This document shows, piece after piece, positions 35,064-43,885 of a DNA stretch of 64,000 nt; the first letter of the stretch is position 1, and the number at the start of each line of letters is the position of its first letter. Made by a program: the position numbers and the translations under genes. The notes beneath the pieces are model-generated. The model was not told where the DNA came from. It worked only from the letters and a program-made list of their open reading frames with translations, and ran no database searches. This stretch comes from Sphingobium psychrophilum. GTDB taxonomy: Bacteria > Pseudomonadota > Alphaproteobacteria > Sphingomonadales > Sphingomonadaceae. The stretch is taken from contig NZ_JABBFV010000024.1 in the NCBI RefSeq assembly GCF_012927105.1, forward strand, positions 1-64,000, read 5' to 3'.

Positions 35064-36257
35064 ATGTCGTTTACCGTCAACACGCTGCGCAACGTCACGA
35101 CGGCATGCCAGCAAATGCGCGATCATATCAAGACGATCGTGTTCCGTCCCGACGCGCATAAAACGCTCGACATCACATTCGGCCCGACCGTCGCCGCTGA
35201 ATTGATCGGGCGCACGCCGGAGGCTCTGGCCAAGGCGGAATCCAAGGGACGCCTGCCCCAGCCCAAACAACTGCCCAATGGCCGCCGCTACTATACGCTG
35301 GAAGACCTGACCCAGATTCGTGAAGCGCTGGGCATCCATGTCGGCAAGCAACCGGACGAGGATGCAGTCGTGCTGGCGGTGCAGAATTTCAAGGGCGGCG
35401 TCGGCAAGAGCACGATCACGAAGCATCTGGCGGATTATCTGGCGCTGCATGGCTATCGTGTTTTGGTGATCGATTGCGATCCGCAGGCATCGACGACCAC
35501 CATGTTCGACATTCAGCCCGAAACGCTGATCGACGATGACCAGACGCTGGGCGCGTTCCTGTCGCCGCGCAGCACCTTCAGCAATTTTGCCGAAACGATC
35601 CGCGATACGCCCTGGCCAACGATCAAGATCGTGCCGTCCAGCCTGGGGCTTCAGGATGCGGAATGGGATTTGACGTCCACCCTGCGCGAAGGCGGGCAGG
35701 CGGTGCGAGAGAGTTTGCAAGCCCTGCGCATCGGCATTGCCAGCGTGACTAAGGATTTCGACGTCATCCTGCTCGATCCGCCACCAGCCATGGGCTTTCT
35801 GGGCCTCAATGTGATGGCGGCGGCGACCGGATTGCTAATCCCGGTGCCGGCGCGCCAGCTCGATTATCTGTCGACCATCCATTTCATGGACACCATCGCG
35901 GACAATATCGAGATCCTCGAACAAAATGGCACGCCGGTCAATTACGGCTTCATCCGCGTCGTATGTTCTACCTTTTCGCCCAGCAAGCCCGGCGAGAATG
36001 ACATGTGGCGGATCATGCAGGCAACCTATGCCGGGCTGTTACTGGGGCAACCCATATTGGCTTCCGAGGAAATCAAGAACGCGACGCAGGCATTCCGATC
36101 CATTTATGAATCCAAGCCGTCAGCCTCGCACCAGACCTATACGCGATGCCGCGACAATCTGGACGCCGTGTTCGGCGAAGTCGTTCAGCAAATCAGGCAG
36201 CAATGGTCATCGACCAGCCTGACCGGTACGGACGCCAGCGTGAGTGTCGCGGCATGA
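35064..36257 (+). CDS. parA: ParA partition ATPase with N-terminal HTH
   Basis: A 397-residue ParA of the large, DNA-binding type. Residues about 45-90 form a MerR-like helix-turn-helix (TVAAELIGRTPEALAKAESKG, then RRYYTLEDLTQIREALG); the deviant Walker A KGGVGKST is at residues 110-117, followed by VLVIDCDPQAS and FDVILLDPPPAMGF. The HTH lets such ParA proteins repress their own operon. ATG 35064 has GAGGGG upstream; ATG 35052 and 35001 are alternatives. The stop overlaps the parB start. Its presence indicates that this DNA is a low-copy plasmid, megaplasmid or second chromosome. Confidence 0.9.
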   Translation: MSFTVNTLRNVTTACQQMRDHIKTIVFRPDAHKTLDITFGPTVAAELIGRTPEALAKAESKGRLPQPKQLPNGRRYYTLEDLTQIREALGIHVGKQPDEDAVVLAVQNFKGGVGKSTITKHLADYLALHGYRVLVIDCDPQASTTTMFDIQPETLIDDDQTLGAFLSPRSTFSNFAETIRDTPWPTIKIVPSSLGLQDAEWDLTSTLREGGQAVRESLQALRIGIASVTKDFDVILLDPPPAMGFLGLNVMAAATGLLIPVPARQLDYLSTIHFMDTIADNIEILEQNGTPVNYGFIRVVCSTFSPSKPGENDMWRIMQATYAGLLLGQPILASEEIKNATQAFRSIYESKPSASHQTYTRCRDNLDAVFGEVVQQIRQQWSSTSLTGTDASVSVAA

Positions 36258-37273
36258 GCCGGCGGTCACTGATCAGCGAAGCACTGGCCGCTGTTGCCAA
36301 CGAGCCGACGCCGCTTGCGCCCACAGAGGCGGAAGCGACAGCAGCGGCCGGGCGCGTCAATTTCACTAACAAGCGTCTGGAAGCCTTTGGCGAGGCGGCG
36401 CGGATCGTGAAGCGGCCGACCATCCGGTTGAAGCCCGCCGAATGTTCGATCTGGCCGGGCAATGCGCGCGACTATACGTTGCTGGACGAGCATCGGCTGC
36501 GCAGCCTGATCGATTCGGTGCTGGCGGAAGGCGGCAACCGTATTCCCGCGGTGGTGCGGCGCACGCCTAATGGCCCCCTGCCCTATGAACTGGTGACGGG
36601 GACGCGGCGGCACTGGGCGATCAACTGGCTCAACAGCAATCATTATCCCGACATCGACCTGATCGCCATCATCGAGGATCTGGACGATGAGGCGGCGTTT
36701 CGGCTGGCCGACATCGAAAATCGCGAGCGGGAAGATATTTCCGACCTGGAGCGGGGCGTCAATTACAAGGCGGCCGTCGATCGCTTCTACGGCGGCGTTC
36801 AGTTGCGGATGGCCGAGCGGCTGAAAATCTCCAAGTCGCAATTGTCACGCTATATCGCCTTAACCGAGATCCCGCCCTTCCTGGTCAGCGCTTTCCATTC
36901 GCCGATGGATTTGCAGGCGAAATATGGCGAGCGGCTTTTGCCCTTGCTGCGTGATCCTGCAAGCCGGACGAAGCTGGAGGCGGCGGCCGAGCAGATCGCG
37001 TCGGAGCAGAGTTTCCGCCGGTCGGGCGATGAGCAGCCGATCGCAGGCGTCGAGGTGATGGGGCGATTGCTCAAGGCCGTGGCCGTGAAGGGGCGCGTGC
37101 AGAAGGCGTCGATCGCGGCCGGCAATGGCAAGGCAATCGGCGAGGTGGTGAAGGATCAACAGAAGATATTGACCCTGTCACTGACGCCGTCCGACCTGTC
37201 GACCGATGCAATATTGGAGGCGTTGCGTCCTGTGATCGATGCGGCACGTATTCGCGGCGTTAAACGGCGCTAA
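36254..37273 (+). CDS. parB: ParB/RepB-family partition protein
   Basis: A 339-residue DNA-binding protein. The ParB nuclease-like domain contains LLDEHRLRSLIDSVLAEGG, VTGTRRHWAINWL (the GxRR motif of CTP-binding ParB proteins) and ADIENREREDISDLERG; a helix-turn-helix follows (MAERLKISKSQLSRYIALTEIP). It should bind a parS site near the origin and activate ParA. Start overlaps the parA stop by four bases. Confidence 0.9.
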   Translation: MSRRSLISEALAAVANEPTPLAPTEAEATAAAGRVNFTNKRLEAFGEAARIVKRPTIRLKPAECSIWPGNARDYTLLDEHRLRSLIDSVLAEGGNRIPAVVRRTPNGPLPYELVTGTRRHWAINWLNSNHYPDIDLIAIIEDLDDEAAFRLADIENREREDISDLERGVNYKAAVDRFYGGVQLRMAERLKISKSQLSRYIALTEIPPFLVSAFHSPMDLQAKYGERLLPLLRDPASRTKLEAAAEQIASEQSFRRSGDEQPIAGVEVMGRLLKAVAVKGRVQKASIAAGNGKAIGEVVKDQQKILTLSLTPSDLSTDAILEALRPVIDAARIRGVKRR

Positions 37274-37310
37274 CAGACGATCATGCAGGAGTGAAAAGCT
37301 GAAAATAGAG

Positions 37311-37340
37311 GAATAACCCTTATATTTCAGTTTGTTATTC
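37311..37340. promoter_or_regulatory. Inverted repeat upstream of the replication initiator
   Basis: GAATAAC (37311-37317) is inverted as GTTATTC (37334-37340) across 16 AT-rich bases, with a nested CTGAAAATA / TATTTCAG near-match around it. It lies in the 100-base gap between parB and the initiator and could be the autoregulatory site of the initiator or part of its promoter. Confidence 0.5.
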
Positions 37341-37380
37341 GAAATTCCCCTTGGGGGGACAGCGGGAACGGGATGGTGCA

Positions 37381-38625
37381 GTGGGGAATGAGGGGGAACT
37401 TAAGACGGCGCTGAAGGAGCGCAAGGTCCAGTTCGAAATGTTCTTCACCCTGCCCGATTTCAGCGACATTTCGCTGCGTGACTATCAAGAGACGATGCAG
37501 CGTCCCTTCTTCAGCCTGGCGAAACGCAAGCGGGTGAAACCGATCGAATATGTCAGTCCCGACAAGTCGGTGACGGTCCATGTTTCCGCCAATCCGACTT
37601 ATGGCATGGCGACGATCTGGGACGCGGACATCATGATCTATCTGGCGTCGCACCTGAATGAACTGCGCGAGCGCGGGCTGAACGATCTGTCTCCCGTCGT
37701 TCGGCTCCAACCCGGCGACCTGCTCAAGCGCATCTGTTGGGGCACCAGCGGCCGGGCCTATGAGCGGTTGGTGAGCGCGTTAGACCGGTTGCAGGCGACG
37801 ACGATCAAGACCAACATCCGTGCGAGCGCAAAGAGCCGGGAAACGACCTTCTCCTGGATCGACAGCTATACCCATCTTGTGGACGAGCGCACGCAGCGAT
37901 CGCTGGGCATGGAGATAACCCTGTCCAAATGGTTCTTCGACGGCGTAATGGACAAGCGTAACGTGCTCGCCATATCGCCGCTCTATTTCGAGATCACCAG
38001 CGGACTTGGCAAATGGCTCTATCGCGCGTCCCGCAAACATGCGGGTGGTAATGGTGCGGACGGCTTCGTCATCGGGTTCGAAACGCTGCACCAGAAGAGC
38101 GGCAGCGAAAGCAGCTATCCGGTGTTCAAGCGCAAGTTGCTCGACCTAGCCCGCACCAATGAGTTGCCAGACATCAGTCTGGAAGTCGTCAATGCCGATA
38201 GCCCGAAGCCCAAGATGCGCATGGTCATGCGCCGCCATATGGACGAGCGGGCCCGTGCCGGTCGTCGCGCGGCCCCTCTCCCTTCCCCTGCCCCGCCAGC
38301 GGCTGGTGATGACGCGATGATCGATCCGCGCCAAGCGATGAAGCTGATCGCGCAGGCGGCTGGTGGATTGCGCAGTCCGGGTGCGGACAAGAGCAAGGCG
38401 CGTCGCGCGCCAGTCATCACCGGCCGCGCCAGCGAGATACTGGATGCCGACGTCCATGCCGCAATCCGCAGCGAGTTTCCGGGCTGGGATTATGATGAGT
38501 TGATGCGCCGCTTCGATGCCTTCTTAGGCAGCAATCCGCATGAGCTGCCGCGGAACTATTCGAAGCGCTTTTATGGCTTCGTGAAGGAACATCATCGCCG
38601 CAATAAATATCAGCTTCGGTCCTGA
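37381..38625 (+). CDS. Replication initiator protein, RPA family
   Basis: About 414 residues, matching the RPA family of alphaproteobacterial plasmid initiators: RPFFSLAKRKRVKPIEY, SANPTYGMATIWDADIMIYL, RICWGTSGRAYERLVSALDRLQATTIKTN, and ISPLYFEITSGLGKWLYRASRKHAG. The C-terminal 130 residues include a Pro/Ala-rich linker and a helical end (ISKRF-like YSKRFYGFVKEHHRR). The start is not certain: GTG 37381 is chosen, TTG 37351 is an alternative. Together with parAB it makes this the replication block of the replicon. Confidence 0.85.
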   Translation: MGNEGELKTALKERKVQFEMFFTLPDFSDISLRDYQETMQRPFFSLAKRKRVKPIEYVSPDKSVTVHVSANPTYGMATIWDADIMIYLASHLNELRERGLNDLSPVVRLQPGDLLKRICWGTSGRAYERLVSALDRLQATTIKTNIRASAKSRETTFSWIDSYTHLVDERTQRSLGMEITLSKWFFDGVMDKRNVLAISPLYFEITSGLGKWLYRASRKHAGGNGADGFVIGFETLHQKSGSESSYPVFKRKLLDLARTNELPDISLEVVNADSPKPKMRMVMRRHMDERARAGRRAAPLPSPAPPAAGDDAMIDPRQAMKLIAQAAGGLRSPGADKSKARRAPVITGRASEILDADVHAAIRSEFPGWDYDELMRRFDAFLGSNPHELPRNYSKRFYGFVKEHHRRNKYQLRS

Positions 38626-39267
38626 TATCTGCCCATCAACGTGTTTTCAGAATCACGTGTTTCGGACGGGCTATCTCCCAACTTGGCTTTGGATCAATTG
38701 TCCTGCCCCGCGGGCTGAGATCGATAATCGCAGGAAAAGCGTGCGTCTGACCGTCTTACTAAGCGGACGCTGGGTCGTGATGGCGGTAAGCTGCGATGGA
38801 CATCTTCCGGGTCACTGCGATTCTGAAAACACGATGATCGCCTAAAAGTCGCTCAAACCTAACCCCTCCCCTTCTCCGCTATCGCCCACATTTCAATGCT
38901 GCGCGCGGACTGATGACCTGCGTCTAGCATGGTGAGATGTAGAGGTCGTGCTTAGACGTGCTTTTGGATATGCATCTTGGGGGTCGCGTAATTTGGTAAG
39001 CTGCATCGACATGGACCTTTCCAAACGGATGAGAGCGTGACCAAATCCCTTTGTAAGATCGAAGTCATCGTAGCTTCGGCGCGGGTCGCAGGGAGAGCGA
39101 GTCAATCAAACTTCAGCTGATAAAATTAGATCATCCACGAAGAACAAAACCGGAAAATTGGAATAGAGGCCCCAGGAGCGCCTTTGGGCGCTGCCATGCT
39201 CCTGGCACATTGTTCTATGTCGGTGGCGGCGCATCGCGTTCAGCGGCCTTCTGGCGAGGCTGAATTT
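38626..39267. other. Non-coding region downstream of the initiator gene
   Basis: About 640 bases with no gene I can support; the short open frames here lack family features and ribosome-binding sites. It holds further copies of the CGTG-type motif, including the inverted pair at 38640-38833 and a weaker one at 38957-38971, plus a nested hairpin at 39177-39192 (AGCGCC-TTTG-GGCGCT). The base composition is less GC-rich than the flanks. Plausibly part of the origin or partition region. Confidence 0.5.
38640..38833. repeat. 15-bp inverted copies of the iteron-like motif
   Basis: CGTGTTTTCAGAATC at 38640-38654 is repeated exactly in inverse orientation at 38819-38833, 164 bases apart. It matches the unit at 34692-34706 at 13 of 15 positions. 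A shortened copy (CGTGTTTCGGA) follows at 38656-38666. Confidence 0.75.
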
Positions 39268-40260
39268 TCAGTCTCTGGACCAAAAGTCGGCGCTGTCAGG
39301 GTCGGCAAGCGGGTCCGGCGCGGAGGCGGCATGGGTCGCATGGCTCACCGGGATTGCATAGGTCCGATAGCTGCTTTGCCCGGATCGCTCCAACAGCAAT
39401 CCAGCAACGGTTGCGATGCCTAGTAATTTGATTGCGCCAGCTGAGGTCAGCCCCAGTTGATCGGCGACAAGTCGGCTGCTGATATAGGGACGCGACATCG
39501 CCATCATTAGCACGTCCTTCAGACGGCCGGGGCGACGGCGCGATGCGATATGGTTGGCTGCCCGATCCGCATATCCACGCAAGCGCGCTTCCTGATCGAG
39601 ATGGTCGCTGGCGCCCAGGACGATGGCGCGAAGCCATAGCCGGTCGAACTGAGCCGGGTCAGCGATCTTCCACGCGGCAGCGCTGACCTGAAAGCCCAGA
39701 GCGACGAGGCCGCCGAAAGAGGCATCCCAACGGCCCGGACCATGGCGATCGCCGATCAGGAAGCTGGCCACGGCATCGCCCCGCCCGATCGGTGCGCAAC
39801 GTCGCCACGCCAGCGCCAGGCGCGCGCCATGAAGCAGGGGCGGGGAGGGGGGCAGGGCGGCCGCTTCCTCCTGCCATCGCGCCACATGCTGTCGCACGTC
39901 GGCGAGCGGGAGGCCTGGGGGTGACCACGGACCAACATTGGCAGGGACATCATGCACGCCGAGCCAGTCGAGAAGGCCGTTGATGTCAGTCCGTAACGTA
40001 TCCAGCGTTACCGGCGCGCCGACGGCCTGCCGCCAATGGGTAAGGTCGAAGGCCGCGCCGCCGATGCTGCCGCGGCCGTCGACCGTAAACGCACTCGCCT
40101 CGACCGATGTCGCATCGACCCATGCCAGGGCCTGGCGTTCGGCGATGAAGCTTCGTATCTTCCAGGGGCGGCGCACCGGACTCAGTCGCCGGCGCTCCTC
40201 GATCCGCGCCAATGTGGTTTGAGCGTCAGCATAGAGTGACAGAATGCTGGTATCGCCCAT
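39268..40260 (-). CDS. DUF1612/HTH-type protein of replicon-associated kind
   Basis: About 330 residues. The N-terminal part (TTLARIEERRRLSPVRRPWKIRSF region) and the C-terminal helix-turn-helix (ISSRLVADQLGLTSAGAIKLLGIATVAGLL) resemble the DUF1612 plus HTH proteins common on rhizobial and sphingomonad plasmids, whose function is unknown. It points toward the initiator gene. ATG 40260 (MGDTS) is chosen; a longer start at 40311 is possible. DNA binding is likely, perhaps regulation of replication or of a resident integrated element. Confidence 0.65.
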   Translation of the reverse strand: MGDTSILSLYADAQTTLARIEERRRLSPVRRPWKIRSFIAERQALAWVDATSVEASAFTVDGRGSIGGAAFDLTHWRQAVGAPVTLDTLRTDINGLLDWLGVHDVPANVGPWSPPGLPLADVRQHVARWQEEAAALPPSPPLLHGARLALAWRRCAPIGRGDAVASFLIGDRHGPGRWDASFGGLVALGFQVSAAAWKIADPAQFDRLWLRAIVLGASDHLDQEARLRGYADRAANHIASRRRPGRLKDVLMMAMSRPYISSRLVADQLGLTSAGAIKLLGIATVAGLLLERSGQSSYRTYAIPVSHATHAASAPDPLADPDSADFWSRD

Positions 40261-40311
40261 CGCGTCACCGTCCAAATTTTCGCCTAGCAGCGGCATATGC
40301 ATGAATATCAT

Positions 40312-40410
40312 TACCTATAAAATATACAGCTAAATCAATTATATATGATGATATACTAAACGATATATTCCTTTTAGATAGTCTAGTTCTACATCGAATT
40401 TTGCTGGCCG
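40312..40410. other. AT-rich intergenic island
   Basis: About 100 bases that are strikingly AT-rich (TATAAAATATACAG, ATTATATATGATGATATAC, ACGATATATTCC) in otherwise GC-rich DNA. It lies between two divergent genes. It could hold promoters for both, a DNA-unwinding element, or a nucleoid-protein site. Confidence 0.5.
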
Positions 40411-40469
40411 CCAATCCTTCATCTTTCGGACCGATTGGCGTGCGCGCGCGACGCGCCTATGGCGGGTGC

Positions 40470-43400
40470 ATGTCCATCGCCATCCTCTTGGCCATGCTGT
40501 ACGCCGCGTTGCTGTTTGGTGGCGCGGCGCTGGCCCATCGCTATCGCGCCCGTCTGAGTGGATCGCGTTGGCGTATCCATGCCTATGGCCTGGCGTTGGC
40601 CGTCTATTGCACCAGCTGGACCTATTTCGGCGCGGTCGGGAGCGCGGCGACCGGGGGATGGGATTATCTGCCCATCTATCTGGGACCGGCGCTGGTGATG
40701 GCGTTGGGTGGGGGCTTCCTGCGGCGATTGCATGTCGAGGTGCATCGTGACGGCGCGACGTCGATCTCCGACTTCATCGGGTCGCGCTTCGGCAAGAGCC
40801 GGGCGATCGCGGCGCTGGTCACCATCATTCTGCTGTTCGGCACGATTCCCTATGTCGCGCTGCAGTTGCGATCGGTCGCCTTCAGCTTTGCGCTCGTGTC
40901 GCAGACGCCCGAAAGCACGGTGCCGCTGATCGGCGCATCGGCGGCGCTGGCGCTGTTCGCCATCCTGTTCGGCGCGCGGCGCTATCAGGTGGCGGGGCAA
41001 AATGAGGCGATCCTGTTCGTGGTCGCGACCGAATCCGTGTTGAAGCTGGTTGCCCTGCTGCTGGTCGCGGGGCTGGCCGGCTGGCTGCTGTGGACGATAC
41101 CGCTGGGGCAGGTAGGGACGGGGATCGCGGTCTTTCGCAGCGGCTTTTCGCCCGGAAGGCTGGATGGGGATTTCGTCGTCACGACGCTGTTGTCGATGCT
41201 GACCATCATTTGCATGCCGCGGCACTTCTTCGTCAGCGTCATGGAAGCGCGCGGACCCGACGACATATTGCGGGCGCGCTGGGGGTTCATCGCCTATCTG
41301 CTCGTCACGGTGCTCGCGGTGTTGCCGATCGCCGCCGCGGGTATCGCGTTGCTGGACGATGGGGCCGCGCCGGACCTGTTCGTGCTCAGCCTGCCGCAGC
41401 ATTTCGGCTTTCAGGGGTTGGCCTTGCTGGTTTTTTTCGGGGGTCTGTCCGCCGCGATGGCAATGGTCGTGACTGAGGTCGTCGCGATTTCCAGCATGAT
41501 CTCCAACGACCTGTTCGCGCCTATCCTGCTGCGTCGTTCGACCGGTCGCACCCATATGGGCGAACGGCTGCTGTGGATACGGCGCACCGCGATCGTCGGG
41601 CTGGTCGCCGCCGCCACCCTCTACGCCATCGCGACGCCGTCGACGACCCGGCTGGCGTCGGTCGGACTGATCGCTTTCGTCGCGATCGCGCAATGCGCGC
41701 CTGCTCTGATTTTCGCTGTCTATCGGCCGCATAACGACGCGATGGCGGGCGGGGCGGGGCTGATGACCGGCTTTGCGATCTGGATGGGGACATTATTCCT
41801 GCCGGCGATCGATCTGATGCCCGACTGGCTTGACCGCTGGGATGGCGTAAACGCGGTGACGCTAGGCACGGTCATCAGCCTGGGCGGCAACATCTTGGCC
41901 TATCTGCTCGTGTCGGCGCGGGGCGTAGGGGTGGCGGCGCTGGTGCGGCAGCGGGGGATCGCGCCGATCGGGACGATCGCGGCGCTCAGCGACCTAGTGA
42001 CGCGCTTCGTAGGCAGCGAGGCGGCCGCCGACGCCTTTGGCAGCCCGCATTCGGGGGACGGCAGGATCGACCGGACCAGCGCGCGCGTAGCAGAACGGTT
42101 GATCGGCAGCGTGGTGGGGGCGTCATCGGCGCGCGCGATCATGGCGTCGGCCATCTCCGGGCAGGGCATGGGCTTTGCCGATGTGGCGCAGATGCTGGAT
42201 GCGTCGGGGCAGTCGCTGCATTTCTCGCAAGGGCTTCTCGCCGCGACGCTGGAGAATATCGATGTCGGGATCAGCGTGATCGACCGCGACCTGCGGCTGG
42301 TGGCGTGGAACAGCCGTTATCTCGATCTTTTTCGTTACGATAATGGAATGATACGGGTCGGCGTACCCGTTGCCGATTTGATCCGATTCAACGCGGAGCG
42401 GGGCGATTGCGGGCCGGGAGAAGTGGAAGACCATGTCGCCCGGCGGCTGGGCCATATGCGCAGCCGCAAGCCGCATAGTTTCGAGCGGCACCGGACCGAT
42501 GGTCGCGTGATCAAGACGGTGGGTGGGGCGATGCCCGATGGCGGCTATGTCATGAGCTTCACCGACATCACGATCGAGGCGGAGGCGCGGGCCGCGACCG
42601 AGACGGCGCGGCGTGATCTGGAACAGGCGGTGGCGCAGCGCACGGCGCAGCTGTCCGACGTCAATACGCAACTGGCGACGGCGATGGCGGACAAGACGCG
42701 CTTCCTGGCGGCGGCGAGCCACGACCTGTTGCAACCGCTCCACGCCGCGATGCTGTTTTCGTCCGCGTTGCGCCGGCGGCTGGAGGAGCCGGAACGGGCG
42801 ATGCTGGCGCGGCTCGACCGTTCGATCGAAGGTGCAAACGACCTGCTGCGCGCGCTGCTCGACATATCGAAGCTGGACGCGGGCGGGGTCACGCCGCAGC
42901 CGACGCGCTTTGCGGCGCGGCCGATGCTGGTCGATCTTGTCGAAAGCCTGCGGCCACTGGCGGCCGAAAAGGCACTGTCGCTGCGGGTCGGGGCGGGGGA
43001 TGGCTGGGTTGAGACGGACCGATCGTTGCTGCGGTCGATCATCCAGAATTTCCTGAGCAACGCGATCCGCTATACCGATCGGGGCGGGATTATCGTGGCG
43101 GCGCGGCAGCGCGGGGACCAGATGCGGATCGAGGTGCGCGACAGCGGCATCGGCATTGCGGCCGACAAGCAGGACATCATCTTCCGCGAGTTCGAGCGGC
43201 TGGGGCAGGGAAGCGAGAATGGCATCGGCCTGGGGCTGGCGATCGTGGAGCGGTCCGCCGCGCTGATCGGGGCGAGGGTGGATGTGTGGTCGCAGGAGGG
43301 CAGGGGGAGTTGCTTTGCGATCGGCCTGCCGCGGGTTACGGCAGACGCGCCTGTCGCGGCGATAGCTGACATGGTGGTCGCGCGTGGTGCGGCCATCCTG

Positions 43401-43757
43401 CGGCTTCTGGTGGTGGACGACGACAGCGCCAATCGTGCGGCCATGCGCGCTGCGTTGGAGGCCATGGGCCATAGTTGCGTGACGGCGGCGGGGGAGGGGG
43501 AAGCCCTGGCCGCGACGGAGGTGTTTGACGGCGCGCTGGTGGATTTTGCGCTGGACGGGGTGCGTGACGGGATCGACCTGATCGACGCGCTATGGGCGCG
43601 ACGGCCGGGCCTACCGGTGGCGCTGGTGACGGCAGAGCAGGGGGAAGCCATGCACAAGCGAGCGCGGCAGCGCGGCGTTGCGATACTGGCCAAGCCGCTG
43701 GGCGGTACGGTGCTGGACGACTGGCTCGCCGGTTTGGCGCGCGAAGGCCGCGCATAA
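40470..43757 (+). CDS. crbS: Hybrid sensor histidine kinase with sodium/solute symporter domain, CrbS type
   Basis: A 1095-residue membrane protein. About the first 490 residues form an SSS-family (PutP-like) transporter domain with roughly 13 helices; a PAS domain follows near residues 615-690 (ENIDVGISVIDRDLRLVAWNSRYLDLF region). The HisKA box AAASHDLLQPLHA has the phospho-acceptor H751; the HATPase carries NFLSNAIRYTDRGG, DSGIGIAADKQ and GIGLGLAIV; a C-terminal receiver has the acceptor D1025 in ALVDFALDG. This order is that of CrbS/CbrA-type kinases. Its position facing a NarL-type regulator and acs identifies it as the CrbSR system that activates acetyl-CoA synthetase. Confidence 0.85.
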   Translation: MSIAILLAMLYAALLFGGAALAHRYRARLSGSRWRIHAYGLALAVYCTSWTYFGAVGSAATGGWDYLPIYLGPALVMALGGGFLRRLHVEVHRDGATSISDFIGSRFGKSRAIAALVTIILLFGTIPYVALQLRSVAFSFALVSQTPESTVPLIGASAALALFAILFGARRYQVAGQNEAILFVVATESVLKLVALLLVAGLAGWLLWTIPLGQVGTGIAVFRSGFSPGRLDGDFVVTTLLSMLTIICMPRHFFVSVMEARGPDDILRARWGFIAYLLVTVLAVLPIAAAGIALLDDGAAPDLFVLSLPQHFGFQGLALLVFFGGLSAAMAMVVTEVVAISSMISNDLFAPILLRRSTGRTHMGERLLWIRRTAIVGLVAAATLYAIATPSTTRLASVGLIAFVAIAQCAPALIFAVYRPHNDAMAGGAGLMTGFAIWMGTLFLPAIDLMPDWLDRWDGVNAVTLGTVISLGGNILAYLLVSARGVGVAALVRQRGIAPIGTIAALSDLVTRFVGSEAAADAFGSPHSGDGRIDRTSARVAERLIGSVVGASSARAIMASAISGQGMGFADVAQMLDASGQSLHFSQGLLAATLENIDVGISVIDRDLRLVAWNSRYLDLFRYDNGMIRVGVPVADLIRFNAERGDCGPGEVEDHVARRLGHMRSRKPHSFERHRTDGRVIKTVGGAMPDGGYVMSFTDITIEAEARAATETARRDLEQAVAQRTAQLSDVNTQLATAMADKTRFLAAASHDLLQPLHAAMLFSSALRRRLEEPERAMLARLDRSIEGANDLLRALLDISKLDAGGVTPQPTRFAARPMLVDLVESLRPLAAEKALSLRVGAGDGWVETDRSLLRSIIQNFLSNAIRYTDRGGIIVAARQRGDQMRIEVRDSGIGIAADKQDIIFREFERLGQGSENGIGLGLAIVERSAALIGARVDVWSQEGRGSCFAIGLPRVTADAPVAAIADMVVARGAAILRLLVVDDDSANRAAMRAALEAMGHSCVTAAGEGEALAATEVFDGALVDFALDGVRDGIDLIDALWARRPGLPVALVTAEQGEAMHKRARQRGVAILAKPLGGTVLDDWLAGLAREGRA

Positions 43758-43845
43758 GGCTGAATGATCCTGGCCAAGCCCTGCCGCGCGATACGGCACG
43801 CGGTAGGGTGGGCGGTTTGTTCTTCTACGCCCTCAAGAAGAAATC

Positions 43846-43871
43846 GGCTTCGACAGGTTCAGCCCGAACGG
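43846..43871 (+). repeat. Single arm of the TTCGACAGGCTCAG repeat
   Basis: GGCTTCGACAGGTTCAGCCC and the next bases match one arm of the element at 16512-16584, with no inverted partner. It lies between the converging kinase and response regulator genes. Confidence 0.7.
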
Positions 43872-43885
43872 AGGAGGGTTTCGCC

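Noticed and set aside
38893..39105. Short open frames after the initiator gene (also 38657-38845 and 39184-39423)
   Set aside because: No ribosome-binding site, no family feature and low-complexity Arg/Ser-rich products; better explained as chance frames in non-coding DNA.
39177..39192. Hairpin AGCGCC-TTTG-GGCGCT as a terminator
   Set aside because: No T-run follows on either strand and no gene ends close enough on the plus strand.
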